A DNA stretch of 64,000 nt, taken from positions 1,240,001 through 1,304,000 of the forward strand of contig NZ_WVHS01000001.1 of NCBI RefSeq assembly GCF_009834915.1. The letters are read 5' to 3'. The stretch comes from Hufsiella ginkgonis. Its GTDB lineage: Bacteria; Bacteroidota; Bacteroidia; Sphingobacteriales; Sphingobacteriaceae. Position 1 is the stretch's first letter. Each line of letters starts with the position of its first letter. Positions 54,237 to 63,611 of the stretch are shown here, one piece after another. The notes under the pieces were generated by a model. It saw nothing but the letters and a program-made list of their open reading frames with translations. It was not told the origin of the DNA and searched no databases. The translations under genes were made by a program, and so were the position numbers.

Positions 54237-54237
54237 A

Positions 54238-55266
54238 CTACGTTATCGGGTTCTCCTTAATATACTGCTCCCATTTCCAGGCCGAGCTCATCATTTCAGG
54301 CAAGCCGTAAGCAGCTTTCCAGCCTAATACCTGTTCGGTTTTGGTTACGTCGCCCCATACCTGTTCTACATCTCCGGGACGACGCGGACCGATCTTATAA
54401 TCGAGCTTTACGCCGGTAGAGGTTTCGAAGGCGTTTATCACTTCCAGTACCGAGCTTCCGGTGCCGGTACCCACGTTAAAGGCCTCGTAGTTCGATCCGG
54501 CGCTTTTTTGTTCCAGGCGCCGGATGGCGGCCACATGCGCTTTTGCCAGGTCGACCACGTGAATATAATCGCGGATACAGCTGCCGTCGGGCGTGTTATA
54601 ATCATTACCGTAAACGGTGATGGGCCCCCGTTTGCCAATAGCGCTTTGGGTAATAAACGGTACCAGGTTTTGTGGTACGCCGATAGGCAGTTCGCCTATG
54701 GTGGCAGAATCATGCGCCCCGACCGGGTTAAAGTAACGCAGCGAAATAAAGCGGTAATTGGCGTTAACTTTAGCGGTATCCACCAGGATCTCTTCGCAGA
54801 TCTGCTTGGTATTGCCATAGGGCGACTCTGCTTTTTTTACAGGCGCTTCCTCGGTTACCGGGAGGCGGTCCGGTTGCCCGTAAACGGTGCACGACGAAGA
54901 GAAAACCAGGTCCACATCACGGTTAGCGAAAGCGGTTAACAGGTTTATTAACGAGTAAAAGTTGTTCCGGTAGTACTTTACCGGGTACTGTACCGATTCG
55001 CCTACCGCTTTGTAGGCGGCGAAATGGATCACTCCGCTGATGCCTTCGTGCCGTGCCACAAAATCGATCACCAGCGCCTCGTCGGCCAGGTCGAGTTGTT
55101 CAAACTGCGGACGAATACCGGAAATAGCCGTGATCTGGTCGAGAATGCCGATACTCGAATTGGAAAGGTTATCGATGATCACTACATCGTACCCGGCTTT
55201 TTGTAGCTCTACTACGGTGTGTGAACCAATGTATCCTGTTCCGCCCGTTACCAGAATTGTGTTCAT
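54238..55266 (-). CDS. galE: UDP-glucose 4-epimerase
   Basis: A 342-residue GalE. NAD motif TGGTGYIGSHTVVEL, SSSCTVYGQPDRLPVTE, catalytic SPYGNTKQICEE (Tyr and Lys) and RYFNPVGAHDS with the C-terminal LGWKAAYGL. Interconverts UDP-glucose and UDP-galactose. It starts 2 nt after the stop of the UDP-xylose synthase gene, so both are one unit with ugd. Confidence 0.95.
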   Translation of the reverse strand: MNTILVTGGTGYIGSHTVVELQKAGYDVVIIDNLSNSSIGILDQITAISGIRPQFEQLDLADEALVIDFVARHEGISGVIHFAAYKAVGESVQYPVKYYRNNFYSLINLLTAFANRDVDLVFSSSCTVYGQPDRLPVTEEAPVKKAESPYGNTKQICEEILVDTAKVNANYRFISLRYFNPVGAHDSATIGELPIGVPQNLVPFITQSAIGKRGPITVYGNDYNTPDGSCIRDYIHVVDLAKAHVAAIRRLEQKSAGSNYEAFNVGTGTGSSVLEVINAFETSTGVKLDYKIGPRRPGDVEQVWGDVTKTEQVLGWKAAYGLPEMMSSAWKWEQYIKENPIT

Positions 55267-55268
55267 AG

Positions 55269-56258
55269 TTATTTGTTATACGTCGTAAAATCTTTATGGT
55301 CGATCTTATCAATCAGTTCCTGGGGAAGCGACTTAAAATATTCGTAAGTGATCTTTAATCCCTCCTCCCGCGAAACCTTCGGCTCCCAGCCAAGAATGGT
55401 ACGTGCCTTGGTGATATCGGGGCGGCGTTGTTTCGGATCGTCAGTAGGAAGTTCCTTGTACACCATTTTTTGTTTCGTTCCGGTAAGCTTAATGATCTCC
55501 TCGCCAAACTCTTTAATGGTGATCTCGCTCGGGTTACCGATATTTACGGGGTAAGCATAATCACTTAACAGGAGGCGGTAGATCCCTTCAATAAGGTCTG
55601 AAACATAGCAGAATGAACGTGTTTGCGAGCCATCGCCGAAAACGGTAAGATCTTCGCCCCGGATCGCCTGGCCGATGAACGCGGGCAGTACGCGTCCGTC
55701 GTTAAGCCGCATACGCGGGCCATACGTATTAAAAATACGCACAATACGGGTTTCAACGCCATGGAAGGTGTGGTAAGCCATGGTAATAGATTCCTGGAAA
55801 CGCTTAGCCTCATCATAAACGCCGCGCGGGCCTACGGTATTTACGTTGCCCCAGTATTCTTCAGGCTGCGGGTTAACAGAAGGATCGCCATAGATCTCGG
55901 AAGTAGAAGCGATAAGCATCCTGGCTTTTTTCGCTTTCGCCAAACCTAACAGGTTATGTGTTCCCAACGAGCCTACTTTCAGGGTCTGGATAGGGATCTT
56001 CAGGTAGTCGATCGGGCTTGCGGGCGAGGCGAAATGCAGGATGTAATCCAGCTCCCCGGGTACGTGTACGAACTTCGATACATCGTGGTGGTAGAATTCG
56101 AAATTTTCCAGTTTAAACAAATGCTCTATGTTGCGGAGGTCGCCGGTGATGAGGTTGTCCATCGCAATTACATGGCAATCTTCTGCAATAAACCTGTCGC
56201 AAAGATGCGAACCCAAAAACCCGGCGGCCCCGGTGATCAAAACACGTTTTCTGCTCAT
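55269..56258 (-). CDS. UDP-glucuronate decarboxylase (UDP-xylose synthase)
   Basis: A 329-residue SDR enzyme of the UXS type. [51 protein letters not shown], the catalytic [12 protein letters not shown] and [17 protein letters not shown] are all close to UXS signatures. It oxidatively decarboxylates UDP-glucuronate to UDP-xylose. Its start overlaps the ugd stop (ATGA), which supplies the substrate. Confidence 0.93.
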   Translation of the reverse strand: MSRKRVLITGAAGFLGSHLCDRFIAEDCHVIAMDNLITGDLRNIEHLFKLENFEFYHHDVSKFVHVPGELDYILHFASPASPIDYLKIPIQTLKVGSLGTHNLLGLAKAKKARMLIASTSEIYGDPSVNPQPEEYWGNVNTVGPRGVYDEAKRFQESITMAYHTFHGVETRIVRIFNTYGPRMRLNDGRVLPAFIGQAIRGEDLTVFGDGSQTRSFCYVSDLIEGIYRLLLSDYAYPVNIGNPSEITIKEFGEEIIKLTGTKQKMVYKELPTDDPKQRRPDITKARTILGWEPKVSREEGLKITYEYFKSLPQELIDKIDHKDFTTYNK

Positions 56259-57568
56259 GATGTTATCGTCTGACGTCCAATGCTGTTGTAGTAGTATCCG
56301 CGGTCTATCATTCGCTGCAGGTCGTATAAGTTCCGGCCGTCAAATATTACGCGCGCCTTAAGGGCGTTTTCCATGCGGTCGAAATCCGGGGTCCTGAACA
56401 GCGGCCACTCGGTAACGATAATGAGGGCGTCAGCGCCCGCCAGCGCATCGTACGGGTCTTCTGCATAACCGATCATATCGCCTTTGGCGCGGCGTACATT
56501 TTCGATCGCTTCCGGGTCGTAGGCTACCACCTGGGCGCCTTCTTTCACCAGCTCATCAATAATATAGAGCGCCGGCGCTTCGCGGATGTCGTCGGTATCG
56601 GGCTTAAATGCCAGTCCCCACAACGCGAACTTTTTGCCTCCGAGGCCTTCTTTATAGTATTTCTTCATTTTATCAACGATCACCGTTTTCTGGCGCTCGT
56701 TCACCTCCATTACAGAGTTAAGGATCTTAAAGTTGTAGTCGTACTCGCTCGCCGATTTTGCCAGCGCCTGTACGTCTTTCGGGAAACAGCTTCCGCCATA
56801 GCCAACACCCGGGAAGAGAAATCGTTTGCCGATGCGCGCATCCGAGCCGATGCCGCGGCGCACCATGTCTACATCCGCATTCACCAGCTCGCATAAATTA
56901 GCGATCTCGTTCATGAACGTGATCTTGGTGGCCAGGAACGAATTGGCTGCGTACTTGGTCAGCTCCGAAGAGCGCTCGTCCATAAATATTACCGGGTTGC
57001 CGGATCTTACGTAGGGCGCGTAAAGTTCCTCCATCAATTTCCGGGCGCGGTCACTGCGGGTACCCACTACTACGCGGTCTGGTTTCATAAAGTCATCTAC
57101 CGCTACGCCCTCGCGCAGGAATTCGGGGTTCGAAACCACGTCGACCACCACTTGCGTATGGGCTTCGAAAACGGCTTTCACTTTATCGGCCGTGCCAACG
57201 GGAACGGTAGACTTGGTAACTACCACTTTGTAATCTTTTACCAGCTGGGCGATGTTTTTAGCGGCGCCGAGTACGTAACTAAGGTCGGCGGAGCCGTCGC
57301 CTCCCGGCGGAGTGGGCAAGGCCAGGAAGATGATCCTGGCTTCTTCGATCGCGCCGGCAAGCTCCGTGGTAAACGTAAGCCGCTTTTGCGCGATGTTTCG
57401 TTGAAAGAGCAGATCGAGCCCTGGCTCGTAAATAGGGATCTCTCCCTGTTTCATCTTTGCCACTTTCTCTGCATTTATATCAACGCAGATCACATCGTTC
57501 CCGGTTTCGGCAAGGCATGTACCAGTCACTAAACCCACATAACCAGTTCCTACGACTGCAATTTTCAT
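56255..57568 (-). CDS. ugd: UDP-glucose 6-dehydrogenase
   Basis: A 437-residue dehydrogenase. NAD motif [41 protein letters not shown], the catalytic GGSCFPKD (Cys) and the C-terminal [18 protein letters not shown]. It oxidises UDP-glucose to UDP-glucuronate. It heads the ugd-uxs-galE unit, and a 170-bp gap upstream holds no gene. Confidence 0.95.
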   Translation of the reverse strand: MKIAVVGTGYVGLVTGTCLAETGNDVICVDINAEKVAKMKQGEIPIYEPGLDLLFQRNIAQKRLTFTTELAGAIEEARIIFLALPTPPGGDGSADLSYVLGAAKNIAQLVKDYKVVVTKSTVPVGTADKVKAVFEAHTQVVVDVVSNPEFLREGVAVDDFMKPDRVVVGTRSDRARKLMEELYAPYVRSGNPVIFMDERSSELTKYAANSFLATKITFMNEIANLCELVNADVDMVRRGIGSDARIGKRFLFPGVGYGGSCFPKDVQALAKSASEYDYNFKILNSVMEVNERQKTVIVDKMKKYYKEGLGGKKFALWGLAFKPDTDDIREAPALYIIDELVKEGAQVVAYDPEAIENVRRAKGDMIGYAEDPYDALAGADALIIVTEWPLFRTPDFDRMENALKARVIFDGRNLYDLQRMIDRGYYYNSIGRQTITS

Positions 57569-57738
57569 TTGTATAATTTGTTTTTAGGGATAATAAGCTT
57601 TTATAGATAATTAGCACGTTACGTGAAACAAAAAGGATTGTTCCATAAATAATCCTGGTGCGGCTTTTTCCGATGTTAATTCGCAGGCGAGAAGATTAAA
57701 CATAACTTTGGCGAATATAATTAATTAAGCAAATAGGA

Positions 57739-58998
57739 ATGCTGTTTTTTTACAACCTGGGAATTGCACTTTATACCGCGCTGCTTTGGGTCCTGCAGTT
57801 TTTTAACCCAAAAGCGAAAAAGTGGGTAAAGGGCCGCGAAGGGTTGTTGCCCGCTATCGCGAAAGCGTTGCAAGACGCCCCGCCCCGGTCGACCCTCTGG
57901 TTCCATTTTTCCTCGTTGGGCGAGTTTGAACAGGGGCGCCCCGTGCTGGAGCAAACCCGGCAGGTCATGCCGCAGAAACGGCTGGTCGTTACCTTTTTCT
58001 CCCCTTCGGGTTACGAGATCAGGAAGGGCTACCCGCTGGCCGACCACGTGTTTTACCTGCCCACCGATACCGAAGCACATGCGGAGGCGCTTCTCAGCCT
58101 GCTCGATCCGGAATTCGCGGTGTTCACTAAATACGATTACTGGTACCATTATTTTAACGGGCTCCGCCGGCGCGGGATCCCGTTATATGTGATCTCTGCC
58201 ATTTATAACGAAAAGCAGTCTTTCTTCCGCTGGTACGGTTTTTTTTCCCGCCGGATGCTGGCACTCGTTACCCATATTTTTGTGCAGGACCAGCAGAGCC
58301 TCGCGCTGCTAAAAACCATTGGCATCAACCAGGTTGCCGTAAGCGGCGATACCCGTTTCGATCGCGTAGCGCACCTGGCGCAGGCCGCCAAAAGCTTCCC
58401 GGCGGTACAGGATTTTGCCGGCGGCTCCCCGGTACTTATCGCCGGCAGCACCTGGCCCAAAGACGAAGAGCTGATCAAATCGGTTGTTTCATATCTTCCT
58501 GGCTGGAAGTTCATAATCGCCCCCCACGAGATCGGTGAAAGCAGGATCCTGGGCATCGAATCCCTCTTCGCCGGTTACGGCACCATAAAATTCCAGGAAC
58601 CGGATAACTCCAATGCCAGCGTATCTATAAACACCCGACGTCCAACGCCTAACGTATTAATCATCAATAACATCGGCCTCCTGTCTTCGCTCTACCGATA
58701 TGCCTCGCTGGCGTATATCGGTGGCGGTTTCGGCGCAGGCATACACAATACGCTGGAGGCTGCTACCTTTAACCTGCCGGTGATCTTTGGCCCGAATTAC
58801 CAGCGCTTCCGTGAAGCGAGGGACCTGGTTTCTCAGAAAGCCGGGTTTTCTGTCGCCACCACCGAAGAGCTTGCAGCCGTGATCGAAACCCTGAAAGAGC
58901 CCGCGACCCGCATCGCCGCAGGCAAAAAAGCAGGCGATTATGTACGCGAAAATACGGGGGCGACAGCGGTTATTTTAAAACACATCCTCACCCCTTAG
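57739..58998 (+). CDS. waaA: 3-deoxy-D-manno-octulosonic acid (Kdo) transferase
   Basis: A 419-residue GT30 glycosyltransferase. An N-terminal membrane anchor (about 1-22) and WFHFSSLGEFEQGRPVLE with the acceptor-activating Glu62 define the first domain. The nucleotide-binding half has AGSTWPKDEE, PHEIGESRI and YIGGGFGAGIHNTLEAA. It transfers Kdo to lipid A precursors on the inner face of the inner membrane. Its 3' end overlaps the convergent hemH gene by 11 nt. Confidence 0.94.
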   Translation: MLFFYNLGIALYTALLWVLQFFNPKAKKWVKGREGLLPAIAKALQDAPPRSTLWFHFSSLGEFEQGRPVLEQTRQVMPQKRLVVTFFSPSGYEIRKGYPLADHVFYLPTDTEAHAEALLSLLDPEFAVFTKYDYWYHYFNGLRRRGIPLYVISAIYNEKQSFFRWYGFFSRRMLALVTHIFVQDQQSLALLKTIGINQVAVSGDTRFDRVAHLAQAAKSFPAVQDFAGGSPVLIAGSTWPKDEELIKSVVSYLPGWKFIIAPHEIGESRILGIESLFAGYGTIKFQEPDNSNASVSINTRRPTPNVLIINNIGLLSSLYRYASLAYIGGGFGAGIHNTLEAATFNLPVIFGPNYQRFREARDLVSQKAGFSVATTEELAAVIETLKEPATRIAAGKKAGDYVRENTGATAVILKHILTP

Positions 58999-59998
58999 CC
59001 AGCGCTGCCAGCCCCTCTATCCACGTCGGGTGATCGTTAAGGCTTTCCACCAGTTGTACCTCTTCGCCGCCAAGGTGCCTGAATTCATCACGGTATTCCA
59101 CGCTTACCTCGTAAACGGTTTCCAGGCAATCGGCCACAAAAGCCGGGCAGAGCACCAGCAGGCGTTTCACGCCCTTTTTAGCAAGCTCGGCAAGCACTTC
59201 GCTGGTATATGGTTTTACCCAGGGATCATTGCCCAGGCGCGACTGGAAGCACACGGTGTAGCGGTCGCGGTTAAGGCCGAGCTTTTGGGCAATGAGCCTT
59301 GCGGTATCGTACGACTGGGCCGAGTAGCAAAATTTATTTTCGTTGGTAAGGGCATCGCAGCAATCGGCCGACTTGAGGCAATGCCGTGCAGAATAATCGG
59401 ATTTAGCGAGTTGCCTTTCGGGCAGTCCGTGAAAGCTGAACAGGACATGGTCGTACGTTTCTGGCTGGTATTTAAGCGCGTTTTCGGCAAACGTGTCTAT
59501 CATCGGCGCCAGGTCGTGAAACGAGTTCACAAACGAGATCTGCGGGATGGTGAGCCATTCGGAAACCAGCTTCATCACTTTTTCGAGTACCGAGCCGCTG
59601 CTGGCCGACGCATACTGCGGGAACATGGGGATCACCCGGATGCTTTCTACCAATCCCGAGCGTAGGTTGGCCAGCGCCGTTTCGATGGAAGGGCTCTGGT
59701 AGCGCATGGCCAGTTCTACCTGGTACCCGTCGCCGAGCCGCTGCTGCAGCAACTCTTTCTGCCGGAGGCTGTAATAGAGCAAGGGCGAACCTTTTTCGGA
59801 CCAGATCTCTTTGTAAAGTTTGGCGGATTTCGGTCCGCGGAAGGGCACGATCACACTTTTTACCAGCAACGCACGCCCCACGGGGTTAATATCGAGCACA
59901 CGCGCATCCATTAAAAATTCATCAAGGTACTTGCGTACATCGGGTACAGAAGGACTATCGGGTGTGCCGAGGTTAACGAGGAGGATTCCTTTTTTCAT
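58988..59998 (-). CDS. hemH: Ferrochelatase
   Basis: A 336-residue HemH. LVNLGTPDSPSVPDVRKYLDEFL at the N-terminus, AMRYQSPSIETALANL, MFPQYASASSGSV, the active-site FSFHGLPERQ (His) and CFQSRLGNDPWVKPYT. It inserts iron into protoporphyrin IX. ATG at 59998, with a heptad repeat just upstream. Confidence 0.96.
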   Translation of the reverse strand: MKKGILLVNLGTPDSPSVPDVRKYLDEFLMDARVLDINPVGRALLVKSVIVPFRGPKSAKLYKEIWSEKGSPLLYYSLRQKELLQQRLGDGYQVELAMRYQSPSIETALANLRSGLVESIRVIPMFPQYASASSGSVLEKVMKLVSEWLTIPQISFVNSFHDLAPMIDTFAENALKYQPETYDHVLFSFHGLPERQLAKSDYSARHCLKSADCCDALTNENKFCYSAQSYDTARLIAQKLGLNRDRYTVCFQSRLGNDPWVKPYTSEVLAELAKKGVKRLLVLCPAFVADCLETVYEVSVEYRDEFRHLGGEEVQLVESLNDHPTWIEGLAALAKG

Positions 59999-60005
59999 TT
60001 ATTTT

Positions 60006-60090
60006 TAGCTGTCAGCTATCAGCCGTCAGCTATCAGCTTCTATCCCGGCGCAAGGAATGCGCAGATAGCTGACGGCTGCGGCCGATAGCC
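60006..60090. repeat. Palindromic heptad repeat, copy 8
   Basis: Left units are TAGCTGT, CAGCTAT, CAGCCGT, CAGCTAT, CAGCTTC. The centre is TATCCCGGCGCAAGGAATG. The right arm on the reverse strand includes CAGCCGT and CAGCTAT. It lies upstream of hemH; the remaining ~180 bp to the crtW stop show no gene or clear signal. Confidence 0.8.
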
Positions 60091-60270
60091 AGGATTCAAA
60101 CTAACCCCGAAAGCCGGCAAATATTGTCGCTTCACAGGCTATAATTTCGTTTAAAATTACCAGATCGTTTGATAATGTTCACCGGACGATCCCGCGGCAA
60201 AGGTAACTTTTATTAATGACGACGTTGACCCGGCCTATGTAAGCGATCCCTTTTTACTGGCCGATGACGG

Positions 60271-60933
60271 TTACGCCTTAAGCTTCCACAGTTGCCACCA
60301 GGGCACGGCGGGTTGTTCGTGGTGCTCCAGGTGATAGCCAAAGAAATAGCAGGAAAGAAAGGCGGCCAGGTGATTTTTCCGCTGGGTGCGCGAGTGATGT
60401 TTGTTTTCGTGCTCGCCATGGTGCGGCAGCCAGGTGCCGAAATAAAATAGCTGCAGCGTACTTAATAACGACGGCAGCACCCAGAATAATAACAGGTTTT
60501 TTTCAGGAAACCATACTTTAAGCAGGTTGAACAAGACAGCCATTGCGGCTATCTGCCACCACGAAATATAGGACGCGATAAAACCGGCATACCAGGGCCA
60601 GAACTTTCCCGGGTGATGGTCCGGGTCGTCGCCGGTATGTACATAACGGTGGTGTTCGTGGTGTTTGCGATAGAGTTTCCGGTAGGGAAACAGGGCGTAC
60701 AAAAGCGTGCATAACTGCCCGGTAAAACTGTTTATTGCGCGGTTGGACGAAACTGTTCCGTGCATGGCATCATGTGCGGTAATAAACAGGCCTGTATAAA
60801 GGTGCGCCTGTATGAGCACCGCGGCATATACGAGCGGGTCGGTCCACGAGAAATCCCGTGTGAGCAGGAACGCCAGGCTGAATGCCCAGGTACTTACCAG
60901 GAGTGTTGCGATGAGCAGGCCCTGATACTTCAT
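60271..60933 (-). CDS. crtW: Beta-carotene ketolase, CrtW type
   Basis: A 220-residue membrane di-iron enzyme. The histidine clusters are in the CrtW arrangement: FITAHDAMHGTV (His54, His58), RKHHEHHRYVHTGDDPDHH (from 89), FGTWLPHHGEHENKHHSR (from 165) and GYHLEHHEQPAVPWWQL (from 199). CrtW adds a 4-keto group to beta-ionone rings. Length and motifs suit CrtW better than a lipid desaturase. It follows ispH after 9 nt and belongs to a carotenoid cluster. Confidence 0.88.
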   Translation of the reverse strand: MKYQGLLIATLLVSTWAFSLAFLLTRDFSWTDPLVYAAVLIQAHLYTGLFITAHDAMHGTVSSNRAINSFTGQLCTLLYALFPYRKLYRKHHEHHRYVHTGDDPDHHPGKFWPWYAGFIASYISWWQIAAMAVLFNLLKVWFPEKNLLLFWVLPSLLSTLQLFYFGTWLPHHGEHENKHHSRTQRKNHLAAFLSCYFFGYHLEHHEQPAVPWWQLWKLKA

Positions 60934-60942
60934 CTGTTACGG

Positions 60943-61806
60943 TTAAAAGGCTTCGAGGGCATCCTTTACTTCCTGCATCAGCCACATGGGCGTAGAGGTG
61001 GCGCCGCAGATCCCCACCTTATCATAGGGCTTAAACATCGAGCGGTCGAGCTCGGCTGCATTAGAAATAAAGCAGGTATTTGGATTGTGTTTCAGGCAAA
61101 CTTCATACAGCACTTTGCCGTTGGAGGATTTTTTACCCGAAACAAATACGATCTTATCGAAATCTTTCACGAAATCCCGCAGCTCTTCGTCGCGGTTCGA
61201 TACCTGGCGGCAGATCGTGTCGTTGGCCTTTACCTCGTAACCGCGTCGGATCAGCTCCTCTTTAATGGCATAAAACTTCTCCGTGCTTTTGGTGGTCTGG
61301 CTATAAAGCGTAAAGCTTTCGGGGAGCTGCGCTTTGTCCAGTTCCGAAATGTCCTGGAACACCAGCGCCTGGTTGTCGGTTTGCCCCTGCAGGCCGATCA
61401 CCTCGGCATGGCCATGTTTACCAAAGATCAGGATGTTCTCCTTGCCTTCGTGCGAGTTCTTGATACGGTTCTGCAGTTTAAGCACTACCGGGCAGGAGGC
61501 GTCTATGAGGGTAATGTTGTGTTCCAGCGCCAGGCGGTAGGTTTCGGGGGCTTCGCCGTGTGCACGGATGAGTACTTTTTCGTGGCTCAGGTTCTTCAGG
61601 TCGTCGTGCGAAATGATGCGCAGGCCCTTGGCACGGAGGCGCTCCACTTCCTCGTCGTTGTGCACGATGTCGCCCAGGCAATACAAGTAACCGTCTTCTT
61701 CCAGGATCTCCTCGGCCATATCGATGGCGTACACCACGCCGAAGCAAAAACCGGAGGAGCTATCGATGGTAACCTGCAGGTGATGGGATTGGTCGGTGGT
61801 GATCAC
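60943..61806 (-). CDS. ispH: 4-hydroxy-3-methylbut-2-enyl diphosphate reductase
   Basis: The last enzyme of the MEP pathway, giving IPP and DMAPP. The three cluster cysteines are in SSGFCFGVV, DASCPVVLK and GICGATSTP. CLGDIVHNDEEVERL and AHGEAPETY are further family blocks. I chose a GTG start at 61806 (ITTDQSHHLQVTIDSSSG): the open frame continues only to a TTG at 61878 and a TATTTTTG promoter box at 61830-61837 lies between them. Related enzymes begin a few residues before the IDSSSG strand. It sits between carotenoid genes, a sensible place for precursor supply. Confidence 0.92.
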   Translation of the reverse strand: MITTDQSHHLQVTIDSSSGFCFGVVYAIDMAEEILEEDGYLYCLGDIVHNDEEVERLRAKGLRIISHDDLKNLSHEKVLIRAHGEAPETYRLALEHNITLIDASCPVVLKLQNRIKNSHEGKENILIFGKHGHAEVIGLQGQTDNQALVFQDISELDKAQLPESFTLYSQTTKSTEKFYAIKEELIRRGYEVKANDTICRQVSNRDEELRDFVKDFDKIVFVSGKKSSNGKVLYEVCLKHNPNTCFISNAAELDRSMFKPYDKVGICGATSTPMWLMQEVKDALEAF

Positions 61807-61829
61807 GGTAGTTATATGATTATTAAACG

Positions 61830-61837
61830 CAAAAATA
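61830..61837 (-). promoter_or_regulatory. -7 promoter element of ispH
   Basis: TATTTTTG on the reverse strand fits TAnnTTTG, 23 nt before the GTG at 61806. It supports the shorter start and a separate promoter for ispH-crtW. Confidence 0.45.
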
Positions 61838-61896
61838 CGAAAATGTTTTGGGGATGGGTGTGGAGAATGTATGGTCAAAAGAAGGGCATTCCAAAC

Positions 61897-62544
61897 TTAA
61901 AATTTTGCCAGCGCTGCAAAAAAAACCAGTTGCACTAAATATAGCGTTGCCGCCGCCAGGTTCCTTGGTTGCTGCACTAACCGTCCCCATATCACCAGCA
62001 TGATAAATGAAACCACCAGCCAGGCCACATAATTTTGCACCGGCACGTGGTTATCCTCCCAGCGCCAGTAATTATATTTAACCGCTACGGGCTCGATCAG
62101 GCGGTCGAGTGCAGCCAATAGCATCGCCCCGGCAAATGCCGCCAGCCACCTGTTCTTTATCCCGAGATAAGCCGTTACCGCGCCCGCGCCGCAAACCAGC
62201 AGCACCCAGTTCAGCCCGATGAGCAGCGGCACCCCGCCTGCCTTAACGCCAAGCGTGCTTCCATAGGCATAGTGACCAAAAATAACGCCCGTTTTAACGC
62301 CGGCAAGCTCTACCAGGAAGCCCCCGGTGTATACCAGACTTACGGCCCGCCAGAAACGGTGGTTCCGCTCCCGTTGGTCGGCGATCAATAAACCTCCCAT
62401 CAGCAGCAGGTGAAAAGGCACGATCGCGAGGAACAGGCTCTCGGTATCCGCAAGAAGGAAGCCCGCTAGTCCTACCGCATGAAACAGCACCACCAATGCG
62501 GCCGCACCATATCTTTTCACGAAGCGATCTTGCGGCCTTTCCAT
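61897..62544 (-). CDS. cruF: CruF-type carotenoid biosynthesis protein (C-1',2' hydratase family)
   Basis: A 215-residue integral membrane protein with six or seven helices, of the CruF/DUF422 family. Landmarks are GVIFGHYAYGSTLGVKAGGVPLLIGLNW, LLAALDRLIEPVAVKYNYWRWEDN and VPVQNYVAWL. Members add water across the terminal double bond of acyclic carotenoid ends. ATG at 62544, overlapping the stop of the upstream glycosyltransferase gene by 28 nt. Confidence 0.88.
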   Translation of the reverse strand: MERPQDRFVKRYGAAALVVLFHAVGLAGFLLADTESLFLAIVPFHLLLMGGLLIADQRERNHRFWRAVSLVYTGGFLVELAGVKTGVIFGHYAYGSTLGVKAGGVPLLIGLNWVLLVCGAGAVTAYLGIKNRWLAAFAGAMLLAALDRLIEPVAVKYNYWRWEDNHVPVQNYVAWLVVSFIMLVIWGRLVQQPRNLAAATLYLVQLVFFAALAKF

Positions 62545-63608
62545 GTGGCTGATCGGGATAAATGATGTTTTATAGATAATATGGCGATGACGAGCAATGC
62601 CACCATCTGCAGCGGGTGCAGCAATACGTTCAGTGCCAGGTTCTGCCCGGCGCTGAGCGATGAGAGGATGCGCGACAGCACGATCAGCGTAAGCGCAAAG
62701 AACAACAGCGACAGGTCGAGATATATAGCGATAAAAACTGGCCCGGCCATTACCAGCATCAGGTAGATCAGCAAGCCGGGAATACTGTTAGAAAACCCCG
62801 CCAGCAGGTTTTTGCTGAACCCATTCAATGCCTCGAACAGGCCGGTGTACATGCGGCAGGAAATATGCCCGTTGGCAAGTAACGCTTCCCCCCGCAAACC
62901 ACCGGCTTTTACGAGGCGCATGATAGCGATGTCTTCGGCCACCTGCTGTTTTACCTGCTCATGCCATTGGTGACGATGATAATCGCTTGCCTCAAAAAGC
63001 ATGAACTGGCCGCTGGCCGCAGCGAAAGCAGGGTTTGCCGACAACCTTACCAATCTTAAAGGCAGCAGGTTAAGCAGGATAAAATGCATCAGCGGTACCA
63101 CCAGCCGTTCGCCCGCCGTAACCATCACCTGGTTGGTGAACAGGCTTAGCAGCGATAAGCGAAGCAGCTTGATGCGGTGTACCGAGTGATTGATCAGCCC
63201 GGCGCCGACGGTTTCATCCGCGTCCAGGAACAGGAGGTACTTTCCACGCGCCAGGCCGGACAGCTGGTGGCAGGCGTAGTTTTTCCCGAGCCAGTTTGCT
63301 GGAAGCGGTTTCCCGGGGATCACGGTAATGCGGGGATCGTGTTTTGCAAATGTTTCGCAAACAATGGCAGTTTGGTCGGTAGAGCCATCGTCGAGAATCA
63401 GTACCTCGAAATTTTCGTAATCCTGGTCGAGCAGGGATTGAAGCAGCCGCCCGATGTTCTTTTCCTCGTTGCGTACGGGAATGAGCACGGAAACAAGGTC
63501 ATGGTACTGCCTGGGCGACCCCGTGAGTTTCGGGTTAGAGATATAATTGAACAGCGTAACGGTGAACCGCAGGATCAGGAAAAAGAAGATAATATAAAAG
63601 AGGACCAT
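62517..63608 (-). CDS. Family 2 glycosyltransferase of the carotenoid cluster
   Basis: A 363-residue membrane GT2. N-terminal helix (1-20); nucleotide-sugar motifs SVLIPVRNEEKNIGRLL, LILDDGSTDQTA, LFLDADE and an acceptor region AEDIAIMRLVKAGG. Three or four helices near the C-terminus. NWLGKNYACHQL and the overall layout match GT2 enzymes next to CruF (CruG type) that glycosylate a carotenoid hydroxyl. It follows the acyltransferase gene after 3 nt. Confidence 0.85.
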   Translation of the reverse strand: MVLFYIIFFFLILRFTVTLFNYISNPKLTGSPRQYHDLVSVLIPVRNEEKNIGRLLQSLLDQDYENFEVLILDDGSTDQTAIVCETFAKHDPRITVIPGKPLPANWLGKNYACHQLSGLARGKYLLFLDADETVGAGLINHSVHRIKLLRLSLLSLFTNQVMVTAGERLVVPLMHFILLNLLPLRLVRLSANPAFAAASGQFMLFEASDYHRHQWHEQVKQQVAEDIAIMRLVKAGGLRGEALLANGHISCRMYTGLFEALNGFSKNLLAGFSNSIPGLLIYLMLVMAGPVFIAIYLDLSLLFFALTLIVLSRILSSLSAGQNLALNVLLHPLQMVALLVIAILSIKHHLSRSATWKGRKIAS

Positions 63609-63611
63609 TAT

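Noticed and set aside
60271-60933. Reading the CrtW gene as a general fatty acid desaturase
   Set aside because: The spacing of its histidine boxes (FITAHDAMHGTV, LEHHEQPAVPWWQL) and its carotenoid-gene neighbours fit CrtW better, though a desaturase-like role is not fully excluded.
61807-61878. An N-terminal extension of ispH from a TTG
   Set aside because: It would span a TATTTTTG promoter box, and relatives begin just before the IDSSSG strand; the GTG at 61806 fits better.
60760-61938. A 392-codon forward frame across ispH
   Set aside because: The reverse strand encodes IspH and CrtW with all catalytic residues; the forward frame is a shadow.
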